33,415 nt of DNA from positions 1-33,415 of the forward strand of contig JALXBI010000116.1 of NCBI GenBank assembly GCA_026991555.1. The letters are read 5' to 3'. The notes beneath the pieces were generated by a model that saw nothing but the letters and a program-made list of their open reading frames with translations, was not told where the DNA came from and searched no databases. A program made the translations under genes and the position numbers. This DNA is from Candidatus Aminicenantota bacterium. Lineage in GTDB: Bacteria > Acidobacteriota > Aminicenantia > S016-38. Positions 25,879-33,415 of this stretch are shown here, in pieces (position 1 is the stretch's first letter; every line of letters begins with the position of its first letter).

Positions 25879-26271
25879 TTAAATTTCACCGAGTTCTTTC
25901 AGGGCCTCCAGAAAAGGTATCTCGTATTTCTTCATTATTACCCTGGCGAGACCCAAATTTCCTTTCCTGGTAATGGCAACCCCATGATAGTGCTTCTCCC
26001 CCAGCTGACGAATGAGAATATAAGCCATGTCAGTGGTTATAAGTATGTCCTCAGTCTCGCCTACCGCTTCGGGGCCTCCTAACAATTCCAGGGCCCTGTT
26101 ATTCGCCTTAAGCACCTCTGCATAGACAGCGGAAGCCACAGCAACATCAAAATTAGGGTCCGGAGAATAGGTAGCTATGGGCAAGCCGGATTCAAGATTC
26201 ACTATGGAAGTTCCCATTAATTCAGGAATTTCCTGTGCTGATTTTTCCAGGATTTCTTGAAGTTCCGCCAT
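25879..26271 (-). CDS. Possible nested product: free 130-aa roadblock protein from an internal start
   Basis: In-frame ATG at 26271 preceded by AAAGGAGGTGA (26286-26276) with 7-nt spacing; resulting protein has the same length as the separate roadblock protein. Confidence 0.55.
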   Translation of the reverse strand: MAELQEILEKSAQEIPELMGTSIVNLESGLPIATYSPDPNFDVAVASAVYAEVLKANNRALELLGGPEAVGETEDILITTDMAYILIRQLGEKHYHGVAITRKGNLGLARVIMKKYEIPFLEALKELGEI

Positions 26272-27000
26272 TTTTTCACCTCCTTTTATTATTACTTCAA
26301 ATTCCTCTTCATCTTTGGTCTTGGCCTCGTCCCTGTGTTTTGCTGCTTCAAGGACGAGGTGCATAATACTATCCTCTATTTTGCCCTCTTCCTCATCCCT
26401 GTAAGGGGAGGAAGTAAAGGTTCCCCCTTCCCAGCTCATCATTTCCATAAAAGCATCTATACCCTTGAGGTCCTCGGTTCTGGCCCACATAATTTTCCCA
26501 TCCTTTACCCCTATTTCCCCCTTAAGGCCTATGGAGTTTTCAACATTAAGAACCACATCCTTGTTGTAAAAAGAAAGAAACTGGAGAATGTCCACCAGCT
26601 CCAGATCGCTCAGGGAAACATCAAAACCCTTGGTCTGGAATATCTTCCCTATAATTCTGAGGAGCTGGTTCAAGTCCACGGGTTTTTCAATATACAGCAG
26701 GGCTCCGGATTTCTGGGCCTTTTCCTTGAAGGCAGGGGAACCGTAGGCGGTGATGAGTATGACCCTGGTCTCTGGCTGATTCTCCTTTATCCATAGGAGA
26801 AGGTCAAAACCATCCTTTCCAGGAAGTTTTATGTCGGAAATTACCAGGTCCACAGGATGCCTCTGGAGAAACTCCACGGCTTCTTCATAGCTGTAGGCGC
26901 CGTAGCATTCCAATTTTTTACTCAAAAATTCCATCATGGACAAGGTTATGTTAACCTCGTCATCAACAATTAGAACTTTCGGTCTTTTTTTCTTCGGCAT
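25879..27000 (-). CDS. Response regulator - DUF4388 (PATAN) - roadblock fusion (373 aa)
   Basis: REC (PKVLIVDDEVN, DLVISDIKLPGKDG), DUF4388-like middle (LKGEIGVKDGKIMWARTEDLKGIDAFMEMMSWEGG), C-terminal 130 aa homologous to the roadblock protein at 24311-24703. Confidence 0.85.
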   Translation of the reverse strand: MPKKKRPKVLIVDDEVNITLSMMEFLSKKLECYGAYSYEEAVEFLQRHPVDLVISDIKLPGKDGFDLLLWIKENQPETRVILITAYGSPAFKEKAQKSGALLYIEKPVDLNQLLRIIGKIFQTKGFDVSLSDLELVDILQFLSFYNKDVVLNVENSIGLKGEIGVKDGKIMWARTEDLKGIDAFMEMMSWEGGTFTSSPYRDEEEGKIEDSIMHLVLEAAKHRDEAKTKDEEEFEVIIKGGEKMAELQEILEKSAQEIPELMGTSIVNLESGLPIATYSPDPNFDVAVASAVYAEVLKANNRALELLGGPEAVGETEDILITTDMAYILIRQLGEKHYHGVAITRKGNLGLARVIMKKYEIPFLEALKELGEI

Positions 27001-27013
27001 CGTTTTCTATTAA

Positions 27014-27030
27014 AGCAATAATCGTGCCAA
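27014..27030 (-). promoter_or_regulatory. Sigma-54 -24/-12 promoter TTGGCACGATTATTGCT
   Basis: Full match to YTGGCACGRNNNTTGCW on the minus strand; drives RR-PATAN-roadblock - H-NOX B - H-NOX A. Confidence 0.88.
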
Positions 27031-27049
27031 TTTTAATCTGGCTTTAGAC

Positions 27050-27063
27050 TTGATTTTGTTCAA
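27050..27063. promoter_or_regulatory. FNR/CRP-superfamily-like box TTGAT-TTTG-TTCAA
   Basis: 9/10 match to TTGAT-N4-ATCAA in the divergent intergenic region between the RR/H-NOX operon and the kinase. Confidence 0.35.
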
Positions 27064-27085
27064 TTAAGGTGGTAATTTTTTTTCC

Positions 27086-27994
27086 ATGGATAATTTGAAA
27101 ACCGTTAATCTCATCGGGGTGATTTGTGTATCAGAAAACCAGGAAAGGATATTCCCGCCTCCATTTAAGGACATCTTCCATCGCAATAGAGAAGAAATTC
27201 TTGAGGGTTTAAAAATTGGAAAAAAAATTATCACCCTTTCTTCAGGGGAGTGGGAAATTTACGAACTTGAAGATACCCACAGAAAAGAGTGGAAGGGAGG
27301 AAAGGTTTATGTATTTATTCCCGTAGAAAGGGAAATGACCCACCTCTACTCAATGATTATTCACGAGCTGAAAAACCCCATAGCCGCCATAAGGGCCATG
27401 GTTCAGGTTATGGAAGCATCAATAAGGGAAGGATTGGAAGACAGGGACAAAATGCTTGAATATTCATCCCTAATTGTTGAGGAAATAGATCGGATGAACA
27501 GGATTTTGTCGTCAATAATGAAACTTGCCAAACCGAGAACCCGTTTTGACTACAGGTTTGACCTGCTGGAGACCGTAAAGAAAGCTATGGGCACCTGGAG
27601 CGAGGAATTCAAGGCTCAGGGCATAAAGATGTCCCTCATTTCAAATCGGGACAAGCTCCTGCTCTTAGGAAATCCAGACGAAATACACCAGATAATAAAC
27701 AACCTTCTTAGAAATTCCAGGGAAGCCCTGGAAGGGGTAAAAAATCCCAGGGTGACAGTCACAATATGGGATTCAGGAAAGGAGGTAACACTGAGAGTGA
27801 AGGACAACGGAAAGGGGGTTACCCCTGAAGTCCTGCGGAAGATAAATACCTCCTTTTACTCCTCAAAACCCCAGGGATTGGGACTTGGGCTCTTCATCGT
27901 TAAAACCATAGTAAAAAGGCGCCGAGGAAGTATAAAGATAAATTCAAGTCCGGGGAAAGGCTTTGAAATAGTGATAAAGCTGCCGAAAAAATGA
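27086..27994 (+). CDS. Soluble sensor histidine kinase
   Basis: H-box IIHELKNPIAAIRAM, N-box NNLLRNSREAL, G-boxes DNGKGV and GLGLGLFIVKTIV; no TM segment; N-terminal about 90 aa unassigned. Confidence 0.92.
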   Translation: MDNLKTVNLIGVICVSENQERIFPPPFKDIFHRNREEILEGLKIGKKIITLSSGEWEIYELEDTHRKEWKGGKVYVFIPVEREMTHLYSMIIHELKNPIAAIRAMVQVMEASIREGLEDRDKMLEYSSLIVEEIDRMNRILSSIMKLAKPRTRFDYRFDLLETVKKAMGTWSEEFKAQGIKMSLISNRDKLLLLGNPDEIHQIINNLLRNSREALEGVKNPRVTVTIWDSGKEVTLRVKDNGKGVTPEVLRKINTSFYSSKPQGLGLGLFIVKTIVKRRRGSIKINSSPGKGFEIVIKLPKK

Positions 27995-29229
27995 AGGATA
28001 TACTGATAATTGAAGACGATGAGCGCCTGGCCCTGGCCCTCAAGGATTACCTTTCCCTGAGAGGACTCTCTTGTGAAGTGGCTTTAACGGGAAAAGATGG
28101 CCAAAGGAAAGCAGAGGAAGAACTCCCATCCATCATCCTTGTGGACCTTTTCCTTCCCGACATCAACGGTCTTGACCTCATTCCGGGTCTCACCACCATC
28201 TCACCCGTGGTGATAGTAATTACCGGCGCGGAGGACTTAGCCTTAGCTGTGGAAGCCATGAGGAAGGGGGCTTTTGACTTCATGGTAAAACCCCTGGACC
28301 TGGAAGCCCTTTACCTGAAACTGGAAAAAATTTTTCCAGAAAGAGAAATGCAGGGCCTTGTTTGTAAATCCCCTCCCATGAAAAAAGTTCTCTCCGAAAT
28401 AAAACTGGCAGCCCGGGGAAATGCTTCGGTTCTGGTCCTCGGAGAAACCGGCGTTGGCAAAGAAGAGGTAGCCAGAACCATTTATAAACTCTCCGGAAGG
28501 AAGGGAAGGTTCGTGGCGGTGAACGCCTCCGCCCTTCCTGAAAACCTCTTTGAGGCGGAGCTTTTCGGATACAAAAGGGGGGCCTTCACCGGGGCATTTC
28601 ATGACAAAAGGGGGCTTTTAGAAGAAGCAAATGGAGGGGTTTTCTTTCTTGATGAAATAACGGAGATGCCCCCTGCCCTTCAGGCAAAGCTCCTTAGAGT
28701 TCTGGAAACGAAAGAAGTAAGAAGAATCGGGGATACAAAGAATATTGAAGTCCAGTTCAAACTCATAAGCTCTTCCAATCTCCCTTTAGAGCGGGTAAGG
28801 GAAAACCTCAGGGAGGACCTTTTTTACAGAATTTCCACCTTTATAATTGAAATTCCGCCCCTGAGGGAAAGAAAGGAGGACATAATCCCCTTGGCCAGGG
28901 AGTTTCTGAGGGAATATGGAAGGGAAAAGGGAATAGTAAGCCTGAGCCGGGAAGCTGAGGAACTGCTCCTTTCCTATTCCTGGCCTGGCAATGTCAGGGA
29001 ACTAAGGAACGAAATAGAAAGAGCATGCTTAGTTTGCAGCGGAAGGGTTCTGGAACCGGCTCACTTCACGGAAAGACTGAGAGCCGGAGAGGGATTTAAG
29101 ACCCTGAGGGAAGTGGAGAGGGAATACGCCGAGAGGGTATTAAAGGCCGTGGGAGGAAACAAATCCAGGGCTGCCAAAATTCTCGGGGTTTCCCGACCAA
29201 CCCTAAGGAAGCTCCTTTCCGACTCCTAA
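27991..29229 (+). CDS. NtrC-family sigma-54-dependent response regulator
   Basis: REC (ILVDLFLPD), GETGVGKE, GAFTGA, FFLDEITEM, Fis HTH NKSRAAKILGVSRPTLRKLL; ATGA overlap with kinase. Confidence 0.96.
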   Translation: MKDILIIEDDERLALALKDYLSLRGLSCEVALTGKDGQRKAEEELPSIILVDLFLPDINGLDLIPGLTTISPVVIVITGAEDLALAVEAMRKGAFDFMVKPLDLEALYLKLEKIFPEREMQGLVCKSPPMKKVLSEIKLAARGNASVLVLGETGVGKEEVARTIYKLSGRKGRFVAVNASALPENLFEAELFGYKRGAFTGAFHDKRGLLEEANGGVFFLDEITEMPPALQAKLLRVLETKEVRRIGDTKNIEVQFKLISSSNLPLERVRENLREDLFYRISTFIIEIPPLRERKEDIIPLAREFLREYGREKGIVSLSREAEELLLSYSWPGNVRELRNEIERACLVCSGRVLEPAHFTERLRAGEGFKTLREVEREYAERVLKAVGGNKSRAAKILGVSRPTLRKLLSDS

Positions 29230-30383
29230 ATTTCCCTTAAAATTCCTTCAAATTCCGGGAGAATTACCTCCCAACGATAATGCTTTTCCACATATTCCTT
29301 CGCCTTCACGGACATATAATCATAAAGCTCCGGCTCCGTAAGAAGAAGCTCTATGCCAGAGGCAAAGGAAAGACAATCCTTGTAGGTCAGGCCAGCCCCG
29401 GACCTCTCCACATGCCCTTTAAGAACAGGAGAAGCTTGGTTTACGAGAACTGGTTTTCCCAGGGCCATGGATTCAAGTAAAAAATAGGAAAAACTTTCAA
29501 GGGACGAGGGATGAACAGTGAGAAAGGAAGAGGCAATGGCATCCCATTTGGCCTGTTCAGGGAGAAATCCCATGTATATTATTGATGGATTTTCCGGCAG
29601 TTTCATGTTCAACCTTCCCCCTAAAAGCATGGAGGAAAGGCGGTATTCGGAATATGGGGTAAAGCAATCCAGCATGAACTTACACCCCTTCCCCTCATCT
29701 ATCCTCCCCAGATAAAGGAGCACAGGCTGAAAAACCGGAAATTTGGAAAGGAAAAGTTCGGGAAAGGTCCTTGGGGGAGGTTCTATTCCCGCCCCTATTA
29801 CCTTTCTCAAATTATCACCTGGATAGGTTTTTTCCACCAGCTCCTTTTCCTCGTGGGAGAGGAAAAACAGGGCTTTAGGCAGGGTAAAGACATCCTCCAT
29901 TACTTCCATGTAAAAGGGGGCCTCGTCGTGGGCAGTGGGGAAGAGCACAGCCTTTTCTCCCACCTCCTTCAGCCCATAATAGGTAGGATAGTAAAGATAG
30001 GTAAAGAAAACGAATACATCGTAGTCTTTGCTCTCCCTCCTCAGGGCCTCAATCAGAGAGGGAACCACCGGTCCCTGTTCCTCAAGCCATCTTTCCTGCT
30101 CCTTCCTGCTGCGGGCCCCCCTGAAGAACTCCTGGCTCATGGCATTGAAGGAGTTCATATCCCTCTGCCTTTCCACCTTGAACCTCTTGATTTTAACCCC
30201 TTTTAATATGCTCTCACCTTCAGGATAGTGGTTTGCCCAGGTGGTGTAATCCAAGGCTGTGGTGGTAAAAACGGTAATGTCCCAGCCCTGGCGGTAAAGC
30301 CTTTCCGCATAGTCCCTGGCCAGTTTTTCCGAACCCCCAACCACCTCCCTGCCGTATCTCTGAACCACGAAGGCAGCTTTCAT
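29226..30383 (-). CDS. Glycosyltransferase, GT4-like
   Basis: FVVQRYGREVVGGSEKLARDYAERL N-terminus; VLLYLGRIDEGKGCKFMLD; ESFSYFLLESMALGKPVLVN. Confidence 0.87.
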   Translation of the reverse strand: MKAAFVVQRYGREVVGGSEKLARDYAERLYRQGWDITVFTTTALDYTTWANHYPEGESILKGVKIKRFKVERQRDMNSFNAMSQEFFRGARSRKEQERWLEEQGPVVPSLIEALRRESKDYDVFVFFTYLYYPTYYGLKEVGEKAVLFPTAHDEAPFYMEVMEDVFTLPKALFFLSHEEKELVEKTYPGDNLRKVIGAGIEPPPRTFPELFLSKFPVFQPVLLYLGRIDEGKGCKFMLDCFTPYSEYRLSSMLLGGRLNMKLPENPSIIYMGFLPEQAKWDAIASSFLTVHPSSLESFSYFLLESMALGKPVLVNQASPVLKGHVERSGAGLTYKDCLSFASGIELLLTEPELYDYMSVKAKEYVEKHYRWEVILPEFEGILREI

Positions 30384-31123
30384 TTCAACTCAATCTCCCC
30401 CTTTTCTATTTTTTCCAGAAGTTTCCTGAGAAAACTCACCAGCTGGTCCCTGCCAACCTCCGGATTAACCTTTATATTCACTTCGAAACCCTCTTCCTCG
30501 TCTGCGAACTTGATGGATTTTCTCCTGGGGCCTCTTCTTCGGGCGAACCTGCGGGCCTCATCCCTGGAAAGGTTTTCTGCAGCAATTTTCCTGGCAAGCT
30601 CCTCCATGGCCTGCTCGTCCCTCTGACGGGCTATAAGTAAAAGAACCGAGGAGGCGGTTATCCCCAGTTCCATACAAAGGTTCTTTATCCTGGGAGGAAT
30701 GTTGGCAATTTCTATCATCTCTGTAACCGTGGAGCGGGCCTTTCCAATCCTTCTGGCCAGTTCCTGGTGGGTGTAACCGTAAAGAGTAACCAGAGCCCTG
30801 TATCCCTCTGCTATTTCAAAGGGGGTAAGGTCCTTTCTCTGGATGTTCTCTATAAGAGCAATTTCCATGGCTTCCCTGTCGTCCACATCCATCTCAATGC
30901 AGGGAAGCTGGGTAAGGCCCACCATCAGGGCTGCCCTGTATCTCCTCTCCCCGGATATGATCTCGTACTTATCCCCCTTTTTCCTCACAATTAGCGGTTC
31001 AATTATGCCCTTCTCCCTTATGGACTCAGCCAGTTCACGGAGGTCCCCCAGCACATCCCTGGGCTGATTCCTCCCGGGTATTATCAAGCTTATGGGGATG
31101 TATTTAAGGCTTTTTTCCCTCAA
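30380..31123 (-). CDS. ParB/Spo0J/Noc-family protein
   Basis: IPISLIIPGRNQPR, SGERRYRAALM, ENIQRKDLTPFEIAEGYRAL, HTH YTHQELARRIGKARSTVTEMIEI. Confidence 0.9.
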   Translation of the reverse strand: MREKSLKYIPISLIIPGRNQPRDVLGDLRELAESIREKGIIEPLIVRKKGDKYEIISGERRYRAALMVGLTQLPCIEMDVDDREAMEIALIENIQRKDLTPFEIAEGYRALVTLYGYTHQELARRIGKARSTVTEMIEIANIPPRIKNLCMELGITASSVLLLIARQRDEQAMEELARKIAAENLSRDEARRFARRRGPRRKSIKFADEEEGFEVNIKVNPEVGRDQLVSFLRKLLEKIEKGEIELK

Positions 31124-33150
31124 CCTTCCTGTAGTTTCGTAAAGTCCATAAATCCTGATAGAAGCCTTTCAGCTCTCTGCAGGAGGGCTATGCGGTTATC
31201 CCTTACCTGGGGATCACTGTCCATTATCATAAGATTTTCAAATAGGTCGTCAACGAAGGGAGCCACCTGCAGAAGCCCATCCAGGAGAGAGAGGTAATCA
31301 CCGTGCTCCTCAAATCCCTTTACCGCCTCCTCCACCGTCTCAAGAATCTCAAGAAGATTCTTCTCGTAGGGGGTGGTAAGAAACTGGGGATTCAGAGTTT
31401 TCTCATCCTGGGAGGAAGTTATGTTTTTGATCCTGCGATGGGTCTGAACCAGCACCGAAAGGGCCTCGGTCTGTCTGAGCCTGTTTAGGGCTTCAAGTTT
31501 TCCCAATGCCCTTTTCAGATTTAAACCCTCCTTAGCCAGAACCTCCCTGACATGAACCGGTGGAAAGCCCTCGGAAACCAATTTCTGCTCAGACCTTTTC
31601 AAAATGAACTCCCTTATATCATCCTGGAGGCTCGCCACCAGGGTTATCTCCTTTGCCACTAAGGCAAAGGATTTTTCAAGAAGGGCCTCAAGCTTCACCC
31701 CTACATCGCCTTCTGTTATGAGCCTTATAATCCCAAGGGCGGCCCTCCTTACCCCCAAGGGGTCTCCACTTCCCGAGGGTTTATAACCCGTGGCAAAGGC
31801 CACCACCAGATGGTCAATCTTGTCAATGAGGGAGAGGAGTTTACCTTCAAGGGTTTGAGGAAGTTCATCCTCTGCCCCTGCAGGCCTGTAATGGTCATAA
31901 ACCGCTCTCCAGAGGGCCTCTTCCCTTCCCTGATACTTGAGGATGAGCCCTCCGGCAATACCCTGCAGGGCTGGAAACTCCCCTACCAGCTCGGTTACCA
32001 GATCGCTTTTGCAAAGGGCTGCTGCGTCCTTGAGGGAGGAGTCCACACCGGGAACCATCCCCATAACTTCCTCGGCCAGGGCTTCCAGCCTTTTAGTCTT
32101 CTCGTAATAACTCCCGAGAACATCGTTGTAAAGGACATTTCTAAGTTCTTCCCTCAGTTCTTCCAGGGATTTTTCCCTGTCCCTCCTCCAGAAATAAAGG
32201 GCATCCTCCAGCCTTGCTTTGGCTACCCTCTCGTTGCCGGCCACCACCTTGCTCAGGTCCTCATTGGGGTTATCTGCCACCCCGGCAAACCTGTTGGGAG
32301 CCTCCCCTTCAAGAAGGAAAAGCCCCATCTCTTCCTCAAGGGATGAGATTATTATTTCCTTGGGAAGCTCAAGGTATTTTTCCGGGAAACTGCCCACGAA
32401 AACATTGGGAAACTCCACCGAATCCCGCCAGTATTCAATTACCCTGACAGGCGGGAATTTTCCGCCGGCCTTTTCTTCCAGCCCCTTCAGTATCATTTCC
32501 TCCCTCTCGCCATTTTTCACCACCACAAAGGCGCTTTTAAGGCCTTCAAAATACGAAGGGGCATCCGAAACCTGGACGAATATGGGAGAGAAAATCCTGT
32601 GGCCCCTGGTTATCCTTGTTGCCCTCATTCCGAAAGCCTCCATATCCACATCCTCCCCGTTGAAAGAAGCAAGGACATTTCTAACCCTCCTTGAAAAACG
32701 CCATCCATCCCATCTCATGGTTTTGGGGAAGGGAATTTTATAGAGGATTTCCGTCAGATAGGGAGGAAAAACTTTCTGAAATTCCGGAGGCTCCTTTTTG
32801 ATTCTCACTCCCAGATACTCCCCTTTTTCCTTCTCCACCCTCTCAAGCTCGGAAACCTCCTTGCCTACCCTTTTGGCAAACCCTATAGCTGCAGGGGTGG
32901 GATTTCCTTCTTTGTCAAAGGCCATTCTTACCGGCGGACCCACGATCAGTTCCTCGCTGCCAGGAGCCTGAAGCTTACCGGAGATTAGAAGGGTAATTCT
33001 GCACCGTGTGGTATAAACCTCTATTTTCTCGAAGGAAAACCTCTTTTCCTCCATAAATTCCTCTATTTTCTTCCTGAGAAAATCCCTGGCTACTCCCTGA
33101 TGGGATGGAGGCATATCCTCCACCAAAAGCTCAAAAAGAAACTCACTCAT
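31120..33150 (-). CDS. glyS: Glycyl-tRNA synthetase beta subunit
   Basis: [75 protein letters not shown]. Confidence 0.96.
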   Translation of the reverse strand: MSEFLFELLVEDMPPSHQGVARDFLRKKIEEFMEEKRFSFEKIEVYTTRCRITLLISGKLQAPGSEELIVGPPVRMAFDKEGNPTPAAIGFAKRVGKEVSELERVEKEKGEYLGVRIKKEPPEFQKVFPPYLTEILYKIPFPKTMRWDGWRFSRRVRNVLASFNGEDVDMEAFGMRATRITRGHRIFSPIFVQVSDAPSYFEGLKSAFVVVKNGEREEMILKGLEEKAGGKFPPVRVIEYWRDSVEFPNVFVGSFPEKYLELPKEIIISSLEEEMGLFLLEGEAPNRFAGVADNPNEDLSKVVAGNERVAKARLEDALYFWRRDREKSLEELREELRNVLYNDVLGSYYEKTKRLEALAEEVMGMVPGVDSSLKDAAALCKSDLVTELVGEFPALQGIAGGLILKYQGREEALWRAVYDHYRPAGAEDELPQTLEGKLLSLIDKIDHLVVAFATGYKPSGSGDPLGVRRAALGIIRLITEGDVGVKLEALLEKSFALVAKEITLVASLQDDIREFILKRSEQKLVSEGFPPVHVREVLAKEGLNLKRALGKLEALNRLRQTEALSVLVQTHRRIKNITSSQDEKTLNPQFLTTPYEKNLLEILETVEEAVKGFEEHGDYLSLLDGLLQVAPFVDDLFENLMIMDSDPQVRDNRIALLQRAERLLSGFMDFTKLQEG

Positions 33151-33415
33151 TCTTCTCCTCCAGTATTTTCTCGGCTATTTTGCAGGCAATGTCCCTAATC
33201 CTCAAAATATACTTTGTCCTTTCCCCCACACTTATAGCTCCCCTGGCGTCCAGGAGATTAAAGGTATGGGAACACTTGAGCACATAATCGTAGGCAGGAA
33301 GGATAAGATTTTTTTCAACCAGCCTCTTCGCCTCCTCTTCGTAGATATCAAAAAGGGAAAAAAGCATTCCCCTGTTGGCCTCTTCAAAATTGTATTTAGA
33401 GAACTCCCTTACCTC
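33143..33415 (-). CDS. glyQ: Glycyl-tRNA synthetase alpha subunit, C-terminal part (truncated at window end)
   Basis: [32 protein letters not shown]...[39 protein letters not shown]; open to the window edge. Confidence 0.95.
   Translation of the reverse strand, partial: EVREFSKYNFEEANRGMLFSLFDIYEEEAKRLVEKNLILPAYDYVLKCSHTFNLLDARGAISVGERTKYILRIRDIACKIAEKILEEKNE

Noticed and set aside
29226-29229. Shared CTAA between convergent stops of NtrC and glycosyltransferase genes
   Set aside because: Such short convergent overlaps are common in compact genomes.
1-33415. CRISPR arrays, prophage or transposase genes
   Set aside because: No regularly spaced repeats, integrase, transposase or phage structural proteins seen in any frame.

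Overview
Gene-dense bacterial chromosomal window with no phage, transposase or CRISPR signal. The lineage cannot be fixed from sequence alone; an Acidobacteriota/Aminicenantes-like or deltaproteobacteria-like organism is plausible but unverified. Left part, minus strand: a compact core-gene train HU - tRNA-Val(GAC) - thrS - infC - rpmI - rplT - pheS - pheT - zapB-like - zapA - 6S RNA - rny - ymdB, preceded by a consensus TTGACA-N16-TATAAT promoter. Middle: a DUF5916-type outer-membrane protein, split lysine-ketoglutarate reductase and saccharopine dehydrogenase genes, and a DUF362 protein. Right part: a signalling region (about 18.0-29.2 kb) holding two NtrC-type sigma-54 activators, two response-regulator/DUF4388(PATAN)/roadblock proteins, further roadblock-like proteins, a soluble histidine kinase and two tandem stand-alone H-NOX (heme-NO-binding) paralogues. 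Each RR-PATAN-roadblock gene is preceded by a strong -24/-12 sigma-54 promoter match placed so close to its ATG that the mRNA would be nearly leaderless. One of them contains a perfect internal Shine-Dalgarno plus in-frame ATG that would also release a free 130-aa roadblock protein matching the separate roadblock gene in length. This is the best candidate for an undescribed system: a sigma-54-controlled H-NOX/roadblock NO-sensing module. The window ends with a glycosyltransferase, a ParB with no visible ParA, glyS and a truncated glyQ (all minus). Several genes look leaderless or tRNA-processed, and the HU stop codon overlaps the first two nucleotides of tRNA-Val. All calls are from reading the sequence; no database search was run.
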